64,000 nt of DNA, taken from Flavobacteriales bacterium UBA7690. Its GTDB lineage: Bacteria > Bacteroidota > Bacteroidia > Flavobacteriales_F > PHOS-HE28. The stretch is from NCBI GenBank assembly GCA_002482775.1, contig DLGQ01000106.1, positions 5,955 to 69,954 of the forward strand. The letters are read 5' to 3'. The notes under the pieces were generated by a model. It worked only from the letters and a program-made list of their open reading frames with translations, was not told the DNA's origin and made no database searches. Position 1 is the first letter of the stretch, and every line of letters starts with the position of its first letter. Below, piece after piece: positions 23,923 through 33,113 of the stretch. A program made the position numbers and the translations under genes.

Positions 23923-26900
23923 TCACAGTTTCACGAACGGCCGCGCAGAAGAAGTCCCATCTGCCGCGATCAGGTGGATGTGGTAGGAGCCGTTATTCAG
24001 CGAACCCACTGCAACGAAAGCCCGGCCTTGTGCCTGTTGAAGGCTTCCTTCCAACACAACTCGACCGCTGAGGTCTACCACTTGGAAGCGGGCGTTGGCC
24101 AGCTCGGAAGCGCTGTTGGTGATGAATATCTCCGCCGTAGCAGGGTTGGGGTAGAGGCTGAACGCTTGTTCCGTGCGTTCGCTGATCCCCGTGGTGACCA
24201 CCGGCATGAAGTGCGCCTCGAACAAGGCATCATTCGCCGAAAGCGTGTCCAGGAAAAGTTCGTCCGTTACATCTTGGATCAAGCCATTCGCTGTCCAGTG
24301 GCTGAAGAAATAGCCTTCGTTCGCAACGGCTTCGATCTTCACCGGAACGCCATCGAAATACACGCCTTGCCAGGGATAGGTATCGGGGTGCAAGGTGCTG
24401 ATGCGGATGCTACCTGTGCCGGCTGGTTCCACATCCAAGGTCACATCAAGTTGCCGTGGTAGGCTGAAGAATTCCTGGATGTGGTCGCGCATCACGGGTG
24501 TGCGTTGCTCGAGGTCGGAAAGGAAAGCTTCGTGGTTCGCTTCGTAGGTGGCCAGGGCGACAGTGGTATCCGAGCTGCTCCACCGTTGGAACTGTAGGCC
24601 CATCTCGGGTCGTGTAAGGTCGTAGGCTTCTTGCGCGATGCCCAGGATGCGGTCGTTGAGGTAGGCGCTGTTCATCACGTCTGCGAAGCGGTTGATGAAA
24701 TGATCGTGGAAGCGGGGGTTGGTGATGCCCACCTGCCAGATGCGGGTGTAGGGGATGTCCACGAGTTGTGTCGCGGACCAGTTCAGCGCGTTGAACGTGT
24801 GGCTCGACTGGCCGTTAGGTGCCATGGCCACTTCGTGATCGATGGTTGCGAAGCGCCATTTCAGATCGGTCGCATCCGAGCGTTGCACCTTGATGTTGTT
24901 CACCGGCCAATCCCTGGTACCCATCCATTGTTGTCCGATGATATAGTCGGTGTACCAGATCAGGTCGAAACGTGCATCGGTGAGTTCCCAGAAATTCTCT
25001 TGTGCGGGATCGATCAGGCCGAATGCGGAAACATCGGCCCAGAACGGGTCCACAGAACCTTCGGTGGGGCGCAGCATGCTTCCGCTCCACGCGCTCAGCG
25101 AGAGCAGGTCCACGGAATCAGGATCAGCACCTTCCAACGTCCGGAAATATTCAGCGTCGAACTTCTCGCGCAGTTCATACAAACCGAAGTACGCCCCGTT
25201 GATGTATACGGTGACAGGTGTCCACGCCGCGTAGTAGCTGTTGGTCTCACCGGCCATCATCTTCACTTGTGCGGCATCCTTGTGTGGCAGGATCTGGTAT
25301 TGGTTGCTGCCGTTGCGCAGATAGATGCGGCTGTAGCGTGCGCGTGCGGGGCGGTCCGGTATCAGCGGCAGGTCCACGCGTCCGTCGCCCAAAGCATCGT
25401 TGTCGAATTCAAGGCGGAAGGAATGTTGTGGCCAACCGCGGCTCCCACCCAAGCCACCATCGATCTGCATGCCGGAGAACTGGGAGAAGAGGAGTGTTCG
25501 ATCCGTTCCGAAATAATCCACATGCGCCTGGATCTCATCATCGCGCTGCCAGTTGGTGAAGATCCCTTCGGGCCCGTACAAGTTGCTCTGGGGCGTAACC
25601 ACGGAGATCACCGGGGTGGTGTGGCGTACATCGATCAGGAAAGAAGCGGAAGCAATGGCACTGGGTGCTCTTCCATCTTTGAACACACGGGCCTTCAGCA
25701 CCGAAGAGCTGCTGATGGTGAGCGGTTCGGTGTAGAGCAACGACGTTTCGGTGGGTTCGCTGCCATCCACCGTATAGCGGATCTCGCTGGGTGCGGTATT
25801 GTTCTCCGTGATGGTGACGATGATGGGCTCGTCGGACAAGGTCGATGGTGCGGAGATCTGCGGTGCGAGGGCATAGATCGGGAACGAAAGCATGGCGTTG
25901 TTCGAGCTTCCCGGTGTGGGCGTGGTGAACAGTGCGCTGTTGGTTCCGCCATCAACAGAGCGGCCGTTGCTGTGGTCGGGAGCGCCTTGCAACACGTACA
26001 AACTGTTGATCAGTTCAGCGCCCGGCGTGTAGAGATGAACCGTCTCGCCATTGCGGCCGAGTTTGAAGTTGGTGTGCAGTTCGTTGATGGAGGTTGTTGG
26101 CCTGAAGGCGGCCGACAGTTCATCTTCCGTCGTCTGCGTCATGTGTACGGACAGTTGTGCGAGCGTGGCATCGTGCGTGTCCACCACATCGAAACCCAAG
26201 CTGTTGATATTGCCAGCGGAGAGTCCCGCGTCGGTGAGCTCCGAGGCGCGGAGGAGGAATGCGTTCTTCGCCCCGCCGGACCAATTGGCGTAGGGCGCTG
26301 GTAGTTGCACGAAGGAGTTCAGCCAATCGTAGGTGCCGATGGTTTGTCCGTTCACGCGCATCACCGGTCTGCGGTGCGACGGATCGCCGAATTCCAAGGC
26401 GCAGGTGCGGGAAGGGTCATGGCATAGACCGCTCACGCTGGAGAGGAACGATGTGGTGGTCTGGCGGAACACGGCGTTGAGCAGTCCACCACCTGCCCCT
26501 TTCAGCGCGCAGAGTTGGATGACCAGATTGGAGGTGCCATCCCACGCGAACGGCGTGGAAAGCGTGTGAGAATTCCATCCATCCTCGGGAACGAAGTCGG
26601 TGATGTTGGCCACGGCGGTCATGCCTTCCACGGTGCTGCGATCATCGCCACTACAGAACACCACGAGGTGCCCTTGTGGAGGGATGGTCACGCTGGGGAA
26701 GGTCCATTGCCCGGGCTCGGTAGCATCATCGGTCAGGGTGTATCCGGCGAGGTCGACGGCGGTGTTACCCGCGTTGTAGAGTTCCACCCAATCGTGGTAC
26801 TTGGCGGCGGCATCGGCGATGGTGTGCGCGTTACGGCTACTGGCCTCGTTGATGACGACCTGTGCCTGTACCGGAGCGGACAGGAGCGCACCTGCGAGGA

Positions 26901-26928
26901 GGAATAGGTAGAACGTTCGTTGGAGCAT
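23923..26928 (-). CDS. Secreted CotH-kinase/LTD protein with type IX sorting domain
   Basis: 1001 residues from ATG 26928, which gives a signal peptide (MLQRTFYLFLLAGALLSAPVQA-Q). Domains in order: lamin-tail domain (about 22-120, VVINEASSRN, HDWVELYNAG), a chitobiase C-terminal-like repeat (about 355-420, IRYTVDGSEPTETS), a CotH kinase-like domain (about 440-750, VYINGAYFGLYELREKFD and later ATIDHEVAMAPN-like segment), and a C-terminal T9SS type A sorting domain (about 925-1001, FSLYPNPATAEIF to FVKL). Probably surface-attached or released through T9SS. Longer upstream reading is untranslated leader; GATCTTTG (26947-26940) is a possible -7 box 11 nt before the ATG. Confidence 0.87.
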   Translation of the reverse strand: MLQRTFYLFLLAGALLSAPVQAQVVINEASSRNAHTIADAAAKYHDWVELYNAGNTAVDLAGYTLTDDATEPGQWTFPSVTIPPQGHLVVFCSGDDRSTVEGMTAVANITDFVPEDGWNSHTLSTPFAWDGTSNLVIQLCALKGAGGGLLNAVFRQTTTSFLSSVSGLCHDPSRTCALEFGDPSHRRPVMRVNGQTIGTYDWLNSFVQLPAPYANWSGGAKNAFLLRASELTDAGLSAGNINSLGFDVVDTHDATLAQLSVHMTQTTEDELSAAFRPTTSINELHTNFKLGRNGETVHLYTPGAELINSLYVLQGAPDHSNGRSVDGGTNSALFTTPTPGSSNNAMLSFPIYALAPQISAPSTLSDEPIIVTITENNTAPSEIRYTVDGSEPTETSLLYTEPLTISSSSVLKARVFKDGRAPSAIASASFLIDVRHTTPVISVVTPQSNLYGPEGIFTNWQRDDEIQAHVDYFGTDRTLLFSQFSGMQIDGGLGGSRGWPQHSFRLEFDNDALGDGRVDLPLIPDRPARARYSRIYLRNGSNQYQILPHKDAAQVKMMAGETNSYYAAWTPVTVYINGAYFGLYELREKFDAEYFRTLEGADPDSVDLLSLSAWSGSMLRPTEGSVDPFWADVSAFGLIDPAQENFWELTDARFDLIWYTDYIIGQQWMGTRDWPVNNIKVQRSDATDLKWRFATIDHEVAMAPNGQSSHTFNALNWSATQLVDIPYTRIWQVGITNPRFHDHFINRFADVMNSAYLNDRILGIAQEAYDLTRPEMGLQFQRWSSSDTTVALATYEANHEAFLSDLEQRTPVMRDHIQEFFSLPRQLDVTLDVEPAGTGSIRISTLHPDTYPWQGVYFDGVPVKIEAVANEGYFFSHWTANGLIQDVTDELFLDTLSANDALFEAHFMPVVTTGISERTEQAFSLYPNPATAEIFITNSASELANARFQVVDLSGRVVLEGSLQQAQGRAFVAVGSLNNGSYHIHLIAADGTSSARPFVKL

Positions 26929-27160
26929 GAGCAAGGGCGCAAAGATCGGGGATCCGGGCCTCGGGAGCGGCATCGAAGGACATTCCACACCACCGGTTCG
27001 CAGTTGCCCGGTCAACCCTTTAGCGCCAACCGAACAACGGTAGACCTACCGATCTTGTTCTTGGGGGCGGTGAGGTCTGCACAGTGGCTGCATCGATCCA
27101 ACGTGGCGCATCACCGTGTTGCGGCGAGCTACGCGTTGAGCCCGCTAGCGGATCAGCGGA

Positions 27161-27592
27161 TCAAGGCTTGATCTTCGATATTGTCTTTCCCGTCGTTCTC
27201 GAAGGCGCATCCTGATCAGCGATCTCGAAAGCAACGGCCTGCTTAACAAGGGCCTTCACTTTCGTGTTCCGGAAGTCGCTCGGTACTGTAACGGGAATAT
27301 GCCGGATCAAATTCCCCGTGCCGTGCAGCAGCTTGTGTGGATCCTTCAGCAACGTGCCCTTGTTGAAACCGAGATTCAGGTGCGCTGTGTAGATCGGGAT
27401 CATGCAGAATGAATCACCCAGCTTATCAGTTATGGAATACACCGACGTCAGTGCATGCGTGTGGTAGAGCAGTTCGTTCGCATCGGGATGTTGTTCAAGG
27501 ATGAACGTGCGCAGATCGATGTACAGGTCGATCAGGGCTTGGTCCTTCCTTTCCAGGTGACGCAGGAAGTCGGTGTGGATCGGGCGGTTCAT
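27161..27592 (-). CDS. DUF1801-like protein
   Basis: 143 residues from ATG 27592. Looks like a YdhG/DUF1801-type small fold: FLRHLERKDQALIDLYIDLRTFIL helix, LLYHTHALTSVYS, and a basic C-terminal end. These domains are poorly characterised (frataxin-like fold). The start overlaps the stop of the upstream oxidoreductase by ATGA, so they are translationally coupled. Longer upstream reading overlaps the oxidoreductase in another frame and is discarded. Function unknown. Confidence 0.72.
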   Translation of the reverse strand: MNRPIHTDFLRHLERKDQALIDLYIDLRTFILEQHPDANELLYHTHALTSVYSITDKLGDSFCMIPIYTAHLNLGFNKGTLLKDPHKLLHGTGNLIRHIPVTVPSDFRNTKVKALVKQAVAFEIADQDAPSRTTGKTISKIKP

Positions 27593-28557
27593 GGGTGCGG
27601 TACAGCGATGACGATGTTGCCGATCTTCGTTCCGGTCTCGGCATAACGGTGCGCGGCGGGCACTTCTTCGAAGGGCATGATACGGTCCATCACCGGACGG
27701 AACACGCCGCCCTCGGCCCATTGACGGATCTGTTCCACATCGGCTTGGCTGATCGTGGGCAGTGGGAAACGCACGCGCGGCCCACGGTAGAACAGAGCGA
27801 ACAATGCTTGCCAGATGTTCTCGCCGCGCGGTCCCAGTTCCGTGGAGATGTAACAACCATCAGGCGCTATCAAGTGCTTGCAAAGTTTGAAGCGGCTCTT
27901 CCCTACGGCATCGAATACGAGATCATACGTGCCCGGTTCTTTGGTGAAGTCAGTGGTCAGCCGATCGATCACACGATGAGCACCCAAGCCTTTCACGCGT
28001 TCCATGTTCGGTGTGTCGCAAACAGCGGTAACTGTGGCGCCGAAGTGTACAGCGAGTTGAACGGCCGCCGATCCGATCGCGCCGGTAGCGCCGTTGATCA
28101 ACACCCGGGAACCAGCGCCGATGTTGGCCGCACGCAGATCGCACCACGCGTAGTGGGAACCCTCGGTAAGTGGCGCAGCATCGGTGTACGACCAGCCTTG
28201 CGGTATCCGGGCGACATTCCCCTCCGCTGGTGTGGCCAGGTATTGCGCGTGACCGCCGAAGTGTTGATCGTTGAAGCCGAATACACGATCGCCAGGGACG
28301 AAACGCGTTACCGAAGCACCAACGGCAACCACAACACCAGCGAATTCGCAACCCAGTACGGGCTGTTTCGGTTTCCAGATCCCGCTGAACAATCGGCTCA
28401 CTACATATTCCGCCGAACGGAAACCGCAATCGGTGCGGTTCACGGTGGTGGCATGCACACGGATGAGAATATCCTTTTCACCGACCTTGGGTAATGGTAA
28501 TTCCTCGCGTTGCAACACATCCGGCGCGCCGTAGCGGCGATAGGTCCAGGCATGCAT
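27589..28557 (-). CDS. NAD(P)-dependent MDR oxidoreductase (quinone oxidoreductase-like)
   Basis: 322 residues from ATG 28557; another ATG ten codons upstream (28587) is possible. Medium-chain dehydrogenase/reductase: GroES-like N-terminal domain (VNRTDCGFRSAEY, GCEFAGVVVAVG, GDRVFGFND) and a Rossmann domain with VLINGATGAIGSAAVQLA near 140-157 in place of GxGxxG, typical of the zinc-independent quinone reductase branch. No structural zinc Cys cluster. Substrate unknown. A paralogue lies directly upstream on the same strand (28689-29648). Confidence 0.87.
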   Translation of the reverse strand: MHAWTYRRYGAPDVLQREELPLPKVGEKDILIRVHATTVNRTDCGFRSAEYVVSRLFSGIWKPKQPVLGCEFAGVVVAVGASVTRFVPGDRVFGFNDQHFGGHAQYLATPAEGNVARIPQGWSYTDAAPLTEGSHYAWCDLRAANIGAGSRVLINGATGAIGSAAVQLAVHFGATVTAVCDTPNMERVKGLGAHRVIDRLTTDFTKEPGTYDLVFDAVGKSRFKLCKHLIAPDGCYISTELGPRGENIWQALFALFYRGPRVRFPLPTISQADVEQIRQWAEGGVFRPVMDRIMPFEEVPAAHRYAETGTKIGNIVIAVPHP

Positions 28558-28688
28558 GCTGGCAGGAAGTCCGTGTGTCGTAAGCATGGTGCAAGATCGT
28601 TAGCAGGGCGTACGCTACTGTTGCCGTTGAAGGACCGGAAGTGCCGTTGGTCCAATTGTGTTCCGCTTGATCGCGATGTGCGAACGGT

Positions 28689-29648
28689 TCACATCGTCAC
28701 CACCACGTTCCCCACCTTCCTCCCGCTTTCGGCAAGAGTGTGTGCCTCCTGGATACGTTCCAATGGGAGCACCCTATCGATCACCGGTCGTATCGCGTTG
28801 CGCTCCCACAACGCGGCTAACTGCGAAATGTCCGCTCCTGACTCGCCCACCGTGCCACCGACCACCTTCACCTTCTTGTTGCCTTTGGGTGCGAATTGGC
28901 GAGCGAGCATTTGTGCTGGTAGTTCCGAACCAAGGATCACCGTGCCGCCCGGCTTCACCAACGAAAGGCAGTCTTTGAACGGCAGTTTACCCACCGTCTC
29001 GAAGACCACATCGTAGCGGTCGCGGTGGGCGAGGAGATCATCCTTCGTGTAGTCCAGAACGCCAACGGCTCCGAGAGAACGCACGAGGTTCACATTACGC
29101 GTGCTGCACACACCGGTAACGTCCGCGCCGAGGTGTTTAGCCAATTGCAACGCAGCGCTACCCACCGCACCGGAAGCCCCGTACACAAGCACCTGTTGAC
29201 CTGGTCCCACCTTCGCTTTGCGCAGGAACGCCATTGCGGTACCGAAACCAAAGGGAATTGCGGCGGCATCGGTAAAGCTCATCCTTTCTGGCATTCGGGC
29301 GAACGCGCCTTTCTCCGGTAGCGCGATGTATTCGGCATGACCGCCCAGCTTCATCACGCTCGTCCACCCGAAGAGGCGATCACCTGTTGTGTACTGCGTT
29401 ACGGCATCACCCGTCTGCACCACTTCGCCTGCGAACACCACACCCAGGATCGCACGACGCGGTTTGAAGAGCCCGAAGATCAACCGCACGAACCACGGGT
29501 TGGCACGGCGCAACCGCCAATCCGCCGCGTTCACCGCCGAGGCGTGGATGCGGATGAGTACCTCGTTATTCTTCGGCGAAGGTGTGGGCACTTCCGCGAT
29601 GCGGATCACATCGGGGCTTCCGTAGGCGGTGGCGAGGGCGGCTTTCAT
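28689..29648 (-). CDS. NAD(P)-dependent MDR oxidoreductase, paralogue of the downstream gene
   Basis: 319 residues from ATG 29648 (an in-frame start at 29663 adds five). Same architecture as its neighbour: VNAADWRLRRANPW, GVVFAGEVVQTG, GDRLFGW, and VLVYGASGAVGSAALQLAKHLGA as nucleotide-binding turn; ends RKVGNVVVTM, matching the neighbour's TKIGNIVIAV. Zinc-independent quinone-reductase branch. The two genes are about 130 nt apart and appear to be an old tandem duplication. GAGCTTTG (29668-29661) is a one-mismatch -7 box. Confidence 0.87.
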   Translation of the reverse strand: MKAALATAYGSPDVIRIAEVPTPSPKNNEVLIRIHASAVNAADWRLRRANPWFVRLIFGLFKPRRAILGVVFAGEVVQTGDAVTQYTTGDRLFGWTSVMKLGGHAEYIALPEKGAFARMPERMSFTDAAAIPFGFGTAMAFLRKAKVGPGQQVLVYGASGAVGSAALQLAKHLGADVTGVCSTRNVNLVRSLGAVGVLDYTKDDLLAHRDRYDVVFETVGKLPFKDCLSLVKPGGTVILGSELPAQMLARQFAPKGNKKVKVVGGTVGESGADISQLAALWERNAIRPVIDRVLPLERIQEAHTLAESGRKVGNVVVTM

Positions 29649-29820
29649 GATCGGTGTATGCAAAGCTCGAATGCCGAACCATGAGAACCGCGCCGTTCAT
29701 GGATCACCTGGATCATCCATCACGGGATCATACATGACCCGATGCCATATGGACCGGTCTCTCCCGCGTTATTGAACGCATCGGGTCCTTCGGTGTACTG
29801 CATACCAGAACCTCGGAACC

Positions 29821-31485
29821 ATGCGAACACTTGTGCCCTTCATCGCCTTCCTGCTCATCACTGCGCCCACCCGTGCCACCGATCTTTTCGACCAGCTGCG
29901 GGCGTTCAATCCTTACTGGGAGAAGCACGCGGAACACCTGCACGGCAAAGCCGCTAAGCCCATCTTCAATGATGTGGACTACGTCCGGGCGCATCTCGCG
30001 GAAGTGCAGGTGGTGTTGAGCAAAGCATCGACCGGTCACCTTGGTCCAGATCAGCGGGCATCCCGCAAGGAACTCATTGCCGTGCTTGCCGACTATGCGC
30101 GCCAAGGTCGCTTCCCTATCAACTACTACCGGCAGGAGCGCATCCCTGTCTTCATCGATGAACACGATACGTATTGTGCGGTCGGCTACGTGATGCGGCA
30201 TACCGGTGAAGAGGCCATGGCCCGGCGCATCGCAGCCACGAACAACTACGCCTGGGTGCGCGAGATCGAGGAGCCGGGTCTTGCTGCCTGGCAACAGGCT
30301 TCGGGCTTCGGCTTGGAAGAGTTGAAATTGATCCAGGGCGCCTACGACTACTACATGCCCGATGCCTTCCTGCTTCCCAATAAGTACGAAGTGCCGCAGA
30401 AGCCCGAGCGTGTTGTGCGCTGGTTCGAAGGAGCGGACAAGGACAAGGTCTGGTGCTCCGGGGAGGGGGCCCTCAATGAGCTGCACGGTCAATGGATCCA
30501 GAACTACTCAAGCACACTGCCGTGGATCGTGGGCTACTTCGAGCATGGCGAACGCTCCGGTCGTTGGAAGGAGTACTACAAGGGCACCGACAAGCTCTGT
30601 CGCACGGAACACTGGCGTGATGACAAGCTCAACGGTATCCGCACGCGTTACGACCACGAAGGGCGGGTGATCGAGACCATCCTGTTCAAGAATGGACAGG
30701 CCGTCACCAAGACCAACATCGATCACGAGAAGGCCTTGCGCCATGTGCGCACCCCGCTCGATTCCGCCACGGTCTTCACGGAGGTCTTCACCGAAGAAGG
30801 CTCCTTGATCGCAGCAGGGAAGGAGCGCATCTACAATCCCGAGGGACTACAGTGGTTCCAGAACATCGAGCTCACTGCGCTCAACACCTTCGCCATCACC
30901 GCCCGCGATGGTGCACCACGCCCGGAGGAGGGTGTCTTTGTGCGACAGTCGCGGTTCTTCCCATTCGAACAGTCCATGCAACAGATCCCCGGCTCACATG
31001 CCTTGGTGCAGTACAGGAAGGAAGGCGCGTGGATCTACTACAAGGACTACCTGAGCACGCCGTGGCCCGCTGGCACGGCCGCCAGTGCCGAGCAACGATT
31101 CTCCAACGGATACAAGCACTTCGGCCCGGAGCTTCACGCGAGGATCGCCCGCTACGATCACCTGGAGATCCGGGCCAGCTACGACTCCATGCGTGTGGTG
31201 TACACCGATGATCGCCCGGTGGACTTCTTCGGCTATGCGACCGACAAGCAGGACCACCTTCAATTCACCTACCACCCTTCGTTCCAGCGTTTGGTCATGC
31301 ATGGCAGGGGTAGGCGGTGGAACGACATGGAGCTGACGCCAGCGATCAAGCAGATCACCCGGCTCGATCCCCAAGGCCAGCTGATCGGCGTGCGCGTGGA
31401 CTACGATGCAGAAGGAACGGCCACACGCGAGGAGCGCTTCCTGGTGCCGTACAAGCGGGAGGAGGAGGTGTTGGGTGTGCGGTGA
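29821..31485 (+). CDS. Secreted protein with MORN/YwqK-like repeats, function unknown
   Basis: 554 residues; signal peptide MRTLVPFIAFLLITAPTRA. The N-terminal half (about 20-190) is helical and includes PVFIDEHDTYCAVGYVMRHTG, a conserved-looking segment I cannot assign. The middle (about 215-300) has repeated G-x-W/Y-x-x-Y units (GYFEHGERSGRWKEYY, HWRDDKLNGIRTRYDHEG) characteristic of the MORN or toxin-antitoxin YwqK repeat. No sorting domain or lipobox. Isolated, with no operon partner; its ~150-nt upstream region shows no clear promoter. Likely periplasmic or surface; role not inferable. Confidence 0.7.
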   Translation: MRTLVPFIAFLLITAPTRATDLFDQLRAFNPYWEKHAEHLHGKAAKPIFNDVDYVRAHLAEVQVVLSKASTGHLGPDQRASRKELIAVLADYARQGRFPINYYRQERIPVFIDEHDTYCAVGYVMRHTGEEAMARRIAATNNYAWVREIEEPGLAAWQQASGFGLEELKLIQGAYDYYMPDAFLLPNKYEVPQKPERVVRWFEGADKDKVWCSGEGALNELHGQWIQNYSSTLPWIVGYFEHGERSGRWKEYYKGTDKLCRTEHWRDDKLNGIRTRYDHEGRVIETILFKNGQAVTKTNIDHEKALRHVRTPLDSATVFTEVFTEEGSLIAAGKERIYNPEGLQWFQNIELTALNTFAITARDGAPRPEEGVFVRQSRFFPFEQSMQQIPGSHALVQYRKEGAWIYYKDYLSTPWPAGTAASAEQRFSNGYKHFGPELHARIARYDHLEIRASYDSMRVVYTDDRPVDFFGYATDKQDHLQFTYHPSFQRLVMHGRGRRWNDMELTPAIKQITRLDPQGQLIGVRVDYDAEGTATREERFLVPYKREEEVLGVR

Positions 31486-31661
31486 GGGGCTGAGTGGGCA
31501 GTTGTCCGGGACTCCCTGACAACTGAAGCATGCTTGGCGAAGTGTTCGGGAATTCCGGGCAGCTGGAGCAGCTGTCCTAAGGGTGAACTATTCGAGCATT
31601 TCGAATGGTTGGGGGCGAAGCAGCTGTTCGAGTTCTTCGAATAATTCGATCCGCTTCAAGT
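31486..31661. other. Non-coding spacer with small hairpins
   Basis: Between the convergent secreted-protein and DUF2130 genes. Contains an 8-bp perfect hairpin CAGTTGTC/GACAACTG (31499-31525) shortly after the plus-strand stop, which may terminate it, and several short TTCGA-containing repeats around 31590-31645. No coding potential seen. Confidence 0.5.
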
Positions 31662-33089
31662 TCAGCCGGTTGGAGGATCTCCTGCAAGCGGATCATTCTC
31701 GGTCCTTTTCAGCTCCGCGAACTTCGCCGCCATCGTCGGGTTCTTGCGCGTCAGCTTCTTGATCGTCACGTCCTGCGCCTTGTCGTTCGCAAGCCGCAGG
31801 TTCCGGTCGGTCCCCAGCAGTGCGTCCTTGGTCTTCTGCAAATGATCGATCGACTTGTCGATCTCCTCAACGGCCTTTTGGAAGTGGCGCGAGGCCAAGT
31901 CATAGTTCCGCCCAAAGGCGGTCTTGAAGGCCTCCAATTCGCTCTCGAAGCTCGTGATGTCCACGTTCTGCGCCTTCACCAGTGCCAGCTCCGTCTTGAA
32001 CTTCAGTGAGTTCTGTGCGGCGTTGCGCAGCAGGGTGATGATCGGGATGAAGAACTGTGGGCGCACTACATACATCTTCGGGAAGCGGTGCGACACATCC
32101 ACGATGCCGCCGTTGTACAGCTCGTTGTCGGGTTCCAGCAGAGACACCAGCACCGCGTACTCGCAGCCCTTCTCGTTGCGGTCCTTGTCCAGTTCCTTCA
32201 GGAAGTCCTCGTTCTTCTTCTTGGTGGCGGTGCCATCGTTCTCGTTCTTCATCTCGAACATGATCGAGACCACTTCGATTCCGCTCTCGTCCGTATCGCG
32301 GAAGATGAAATCGCCCTTGCTGCCGGACTTGGCGTCGTTGTCCTTCTCGAAGAAGGCCTTCGGGAACGCCGTGGCTCGCATCTTCTCGAACTCGATCTCG
32401 CAGTGCTGCTCCAGCGTTTCGCCCACCATCTTGGTGGACAGCTTCGCCTTCATGTCCTTCAGGCGTTCGATCGCATCGTCCCGGTCCTTGAGCTGCGTTT
32501 CATACTTGTCCTTCAGCGCCGTCTCCGCCAGCTTCTTCTCCAGCTCCACCTGCTTCAGCCCGTTCTTCAGCTCATCGCGCTCCTTTTCCACTGTGTTCAC
32601 TGCCTGGGTGATCGCGAGGGTCTTCTCCACCTCGATCGCATCGAGCTTCGCCTTCAGTTCCTGGATCTGCGCCTCCTTCGTCGCTGCCGCTTTCTGCAGT
32701 TCGTTCAGCAGCTTCTGCTCGGCCAGTTGGGCTTCGGCCTTGTTGGCTTGTCGCATCTGCTGCAACTCGTTCACGAGGCCATCGCGCTCCTTCTCCACAG
32801 CACCCAATGCCTCTTTCAGCGCCAACTGCTTGGCCGCCTCGGCAGCGTGCAAGCTGGACTTCAAACGCTCGATCTCCGTGTCCTTCTTCGCCGCTTCTTG
32901 CTGCAGCTGTCCGGTGATCTTCGCTTCTGCAAGCGCGATGGCCGTTCGCTTCTCCTTCTCGGCGATCTGCAGCCGCTCGTGGATCGTCTTCTCGAACTCG
33001 TGGTCGCGCACCTGTTTCAGGATGTCCGCATAACCGGCTTCATCGATCTTGAAGGCTTTGCCGCAGTGCGGGCAGATGATTTCGTTCAT
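31662..33089 (-). CDS. DUF2130 protein: zinc-ribbon start, long coiled coil, nuclease-like C-terminal domain
   Basis: 475 residues. N-terminus has one Cys pair (ICPHCGKAF, Cys6 and Cys9). Residues ~25-215 are an almost uninterrupted Lys/Glu/Ala coiled coil with heptads. The C-terminal part (~220-420) matches DUF2130: GETLEQHCEIEFEKMR, FPKAFFEKDNDAKSGSKGDFIFRD, and VSIMFEMKNEND, an arrangement (E...D...ExK) suggestive of a PD-(D/E)XK nuclease-like core, with YAVLVSLLEPDNELYNGGIVDVS following. Family function is not established. It begins 24 nt after the AlbA_2 stop, forming a two-gene operon. Confidence 0.8.
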   Translation of the reverse strand: MNEIICPHCGKAFKIDEAGYADILKQVRDHEFEKTIHERLQIAEKEKRTAIALAEAKITGQLQQEAAKKDTEIERLKSSLHAAEAAKQLALKEALGAVEKERDGLVNELQQMRQANKAEAQLAEQKLLNELQKAAATKEAQIQELKAKLDAIEVEKTLAITQAVNTVEKERDELKNGLKQVELEKKLAETALKDKYETQLKDRDDAIERLKDMKAKLSTKMVGETLEQHCEIEFEKMRATAFPKAFFEKDNDAKSGSKGDFIFRDTDESGIEVVSIMFEMKNENDGTATKKKNEDFLKELDKDRNEKGCEYAVLVSLLEPDNELYNGGIVDVSHRFPKMYVVRPQFFIPIITLLRNAAQNSLKFKTELALVKAQNVDITSFESELEAFKTAFGRNYDLASRHFQKAVEEIDKSIDHLQKTKDALLGTDRNLRLANDKAQDVTIKKLTRKNPTMAAKFAELKRTENDPLAGDPPTG

Positions 33090-33113
33090 GGGGGGTGGGC
33101 TATCGGGTCTGGA

